Assembly (NCBI GenBank): GCA_964605545.1
Contig: CAZSCX010000015.1
Span: 1 to 14,221, forward strand
Reading direction: 5' to 3'
DNA length: 14,221 nucleotides
DNA from: DAOTMI01 sp964605545
GTDB taxonomy: Bacteria; Patescibacteriota; Microgenomatia; UBA12405
In this document: positions 13,141 to 14,221 of the stretch, piece by piece
How the letters are laid out: each line of letters starts with the position of its first letter
How positions within the stretch are numbered: position 1 is the first letter of the stretch
Notes under the pieces: model-generated
What the model was told of the DNA's origin: nothing
What the model saw: the letters and a program-made list of their open reading frames with translations, nothing else
The model's database searches: none
Translations under genes and position numbers: made by a program

Positions 13141-13794
13141 ATGAAGTTGTTTGTTTGGGATTTTCATGGAGTGCTGGAAGAACATAATGATTTGGCCTTA
13201 CTGGATATTACCAATATTATTCTCAAAAAAAATAAATTTAAAGTGCAAATAAACCGATGTTTAGGGGAAAAACTTTATGGAAAAAGATGGTATCAATATT
13301 TTGAATTTCTTCTACCAAAAGAATCTTATTCGACACATATCAATTTGACCCATCAATGTTATGTCTACAATGATAGTCATCCGGAGATTTCAAAAAAATA
13401 TATAAAAGAAGCAAAGTATGCAAGAAAAGTATTAAAAGAAATAAGTAAGAAACATGAAATGATATTGATATCGAATACCAATACCGATTCCCTATTGGCT
13501 TATTTAAGGGCAGTTAATTTAGAAAAATTTTTCCCAAGAGAAAAAATTTTTGGAACAGATTCACACCGAGACAAAAATACAAAAACAAAAAGAGAATATT
13601 TGGAAGATTATGTCAGGATAAATAAGGGAAAATTTGAAAAAGTAATTGTCATTGGTGATGCTTTGGAAGAAATGAAAATGGCTGATTCAATTCGGGCAAA
13701 GTTCTATTTATATGCCCATAGGGGTAAAAATTTCCGCGACTGTCCGTGTGAAAATAAAATAAATGATTTAAGAGAAATATTGAGAGAGTTATGA
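13141..13794 (+). CDS. HAD-superfamily-like protein with DxH in place of DxD
   Basis: A 217-aa protein with the order of motifs of a haloacid-dehalogenase-type phosphatase. Motif I is VWDFHGVLEE (5-14) with Asp7 as nucleophile, motif II is ILISNTN (108-114, Ser111), a Lys-rich stretch TKTKRE (148-152) could supply motif III, and motif IV is VIVIGDALEEMKMA (168-181, with Asp173 and Glu177). A mostly helical cap fills about 20-100. The second Asp of motif I, the usual acid/base, is His9, which would change or weaken phosphatase chemistry. The substrate is unknown. The stop overlaps the start of the Nudix gene (ATGA), so the two may act on related nucleotides. The start is fixed by TATAAT five bases upstream. 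Confidence 0.75.
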   Translation: MKLFVWDFHGVLEEHNDLALLDITNIILKKNKFKVQINRCLGEKLYGKRWYQYFEFLLPKESYSTHINLTHQCYVYNDSHPEISKKYIKEAKYARKVLKEISKKHEMILISNTNTDSLLAYLRAVNLEKFFPREKIFGTDSHRDKNTKTKREYLEDYVRINKGKFEKVIVIGDALEEMKMADSIRAKFYLYAHRGKNFRDCPCENKINDLREILREL

Positions 13795-14221
13795 AAATTA
13801 CAGGTGAATCAACTCTATGTTTTTTGATAAAAGAAAATAGGATTCTTCTGGGAATGAAAAAAAGAGGATTTGGAATAGGAAAATGGAATGGAATAGGAGG
13901 TAAGAGACATAAAAATGATAAGGATATTATTGAAACAATGATAAGAGAAACAGAGGAGGAAATTGGGGTAATACCAATAGAATATAAATTGGTGGCTAAA
14001 TTAAAATTTATTTGGGAAGATAAGGCAGAATGGAATCAGAGGGTATCAGTCTTTTTGGTAACAAAATGGAAAGGAAAACCGATAGAATCCGAGGAGGAAA
14101 AACCAAAATGGTGGTCGATTGATAAATTACCTTTTAATAAAATGTGGGAAGATGATCCAACCTGGTTGCCGGCAATATTGAAAGGAAAAAAGATTAGGGG
14201 AAAATATTTTTTTGACAAAGA
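13791..14221 (+). CDS. MTH1-like Nudix hydrolase, probable oxidised-purine nucleoside triphosphatase (C-terminus beyond window)
   Basis: 143 residues are open to the right edge. The Nudix helix region GGKRHKNDKD...RETEEEIGV (36-60) has the catalytic REx3EExG core, but it is one residue longer than the GX5EX7REUXEEXGU consensus and has Asp where the first Glu is expected. Around it the sequence follows human MTH1/NUDT1 closely: MKKRGFGIGKWNGIGGK (22-38, compare the KRGFGxGxWNGFGGK block, Asn33), then PFNKMWEDDPTWLP (114-127), which matches the PFxxMWPDDSYWFP segment whose Trp and two Asp recognise the oxidised base. Family role: MTH1 hydrolyses 8-oxo-dGTP and 2-OH-dATP to monophosphates, keeping them out of DNA. 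The start is ATG 13791 in an ATGA overlap with the HAD gene. Confidence 0.88.
   Translation, partial: MKITGESTLCFLIKENRILLGMKKRGFGIGKWNGIGGKRHKNDKDIIETMIRETEEEIGVIPIEYKLVAKLKFIWEDKAEWNQRVSVFLVTKWKGKPIESEEEKPKWWSIDKLPFNKMWEDDPTWLPAILKGKKIRGKYFFDK

Noticed and set aside
13141..13794. UGA recoded as glycine (Gracilibacteria/Absconditabacteria)
   Set aside because: TGA ends the HAD gene exactly where the next gene begins, and the conserved proteins here have no in-frame TGA.

Overview
The window is AT-rich, very compactly packed DNA from a small-genome bacterium. The low GC, the almost complete absence of intergenic space and the gene types (DUF5667-like protein, tandem class A PBPs, split transketolase, IspH, large membrane GT2) all suggest a Patescibacteria/CPR member, perhaps Microgenomates. 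The lineage is an inference. TGA works as a normal stop (for example at 13792-13794), so the recoded UGA=Gly lineages are unlikely. Outside the assembly gap only about 270 bases are non-coding. No tRNA, rRNA, CRISPR array or insertion sequence was seen.

Layout. (1) 1-1396 (-) is a membrane family 2 glycosyltransferase that runs off the left edge. It is divergent from a Pol-beta-like nucleotidyltransferase (1420 onward, +) that is cut by a 100-N scaffold gap at 1975-2074. (2) 2132-2665 (-) and 2756-3193 (+) are two divergent genes of unknown function; the first has a zincin-like HE...H signature. (3) 3222-7933 (+) is an envelope operon: a DUF5667-like membrane-anchored protein followed by two tandem bifunctional class A penicillin-binding proteins. 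(4) 7884-10965 (-) is a tightly coupled sugar operon: transketolase N half, transketolase C half, a PfkB/ribokinase-family kinase and a single-pass membrane protein. (5) 11047-12315 (+) is an ECF-type sigma factor, a small two-helix membrane protein and a YjbQ-family protein, coupled by short overlaps. (6) 12302-13114 (-) is ispH of the MEP isoprenoid pathway. (7) 13141 to the right edge (+) is a HAD-like protein with an altered catalytic motif, coupled by ATGA to an MTH1-like Nudix hydrolase that runs off the edge.

The most coherent novel signal is regulatory. All nine genes that begin a transcription unit have a TATAAT-like -10 box that ends 5-11 nt before the start codon (5-8 nt in eight of nine), with no Shine-Dalgarno sequence. 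Transcripts would therefore start at or next to the start codon, i.e. be leaderless. Genes inside operons are instead joined by 1-4 nt gaps or by overlaps. Two divergent pairs fit both promoters into 23 and 26 bp. A third divergent pair, transketolase versus the sigma factor, is separated almost entirely by a heptamer tandem repeat (TAGTAAT, about 7.6 copies).
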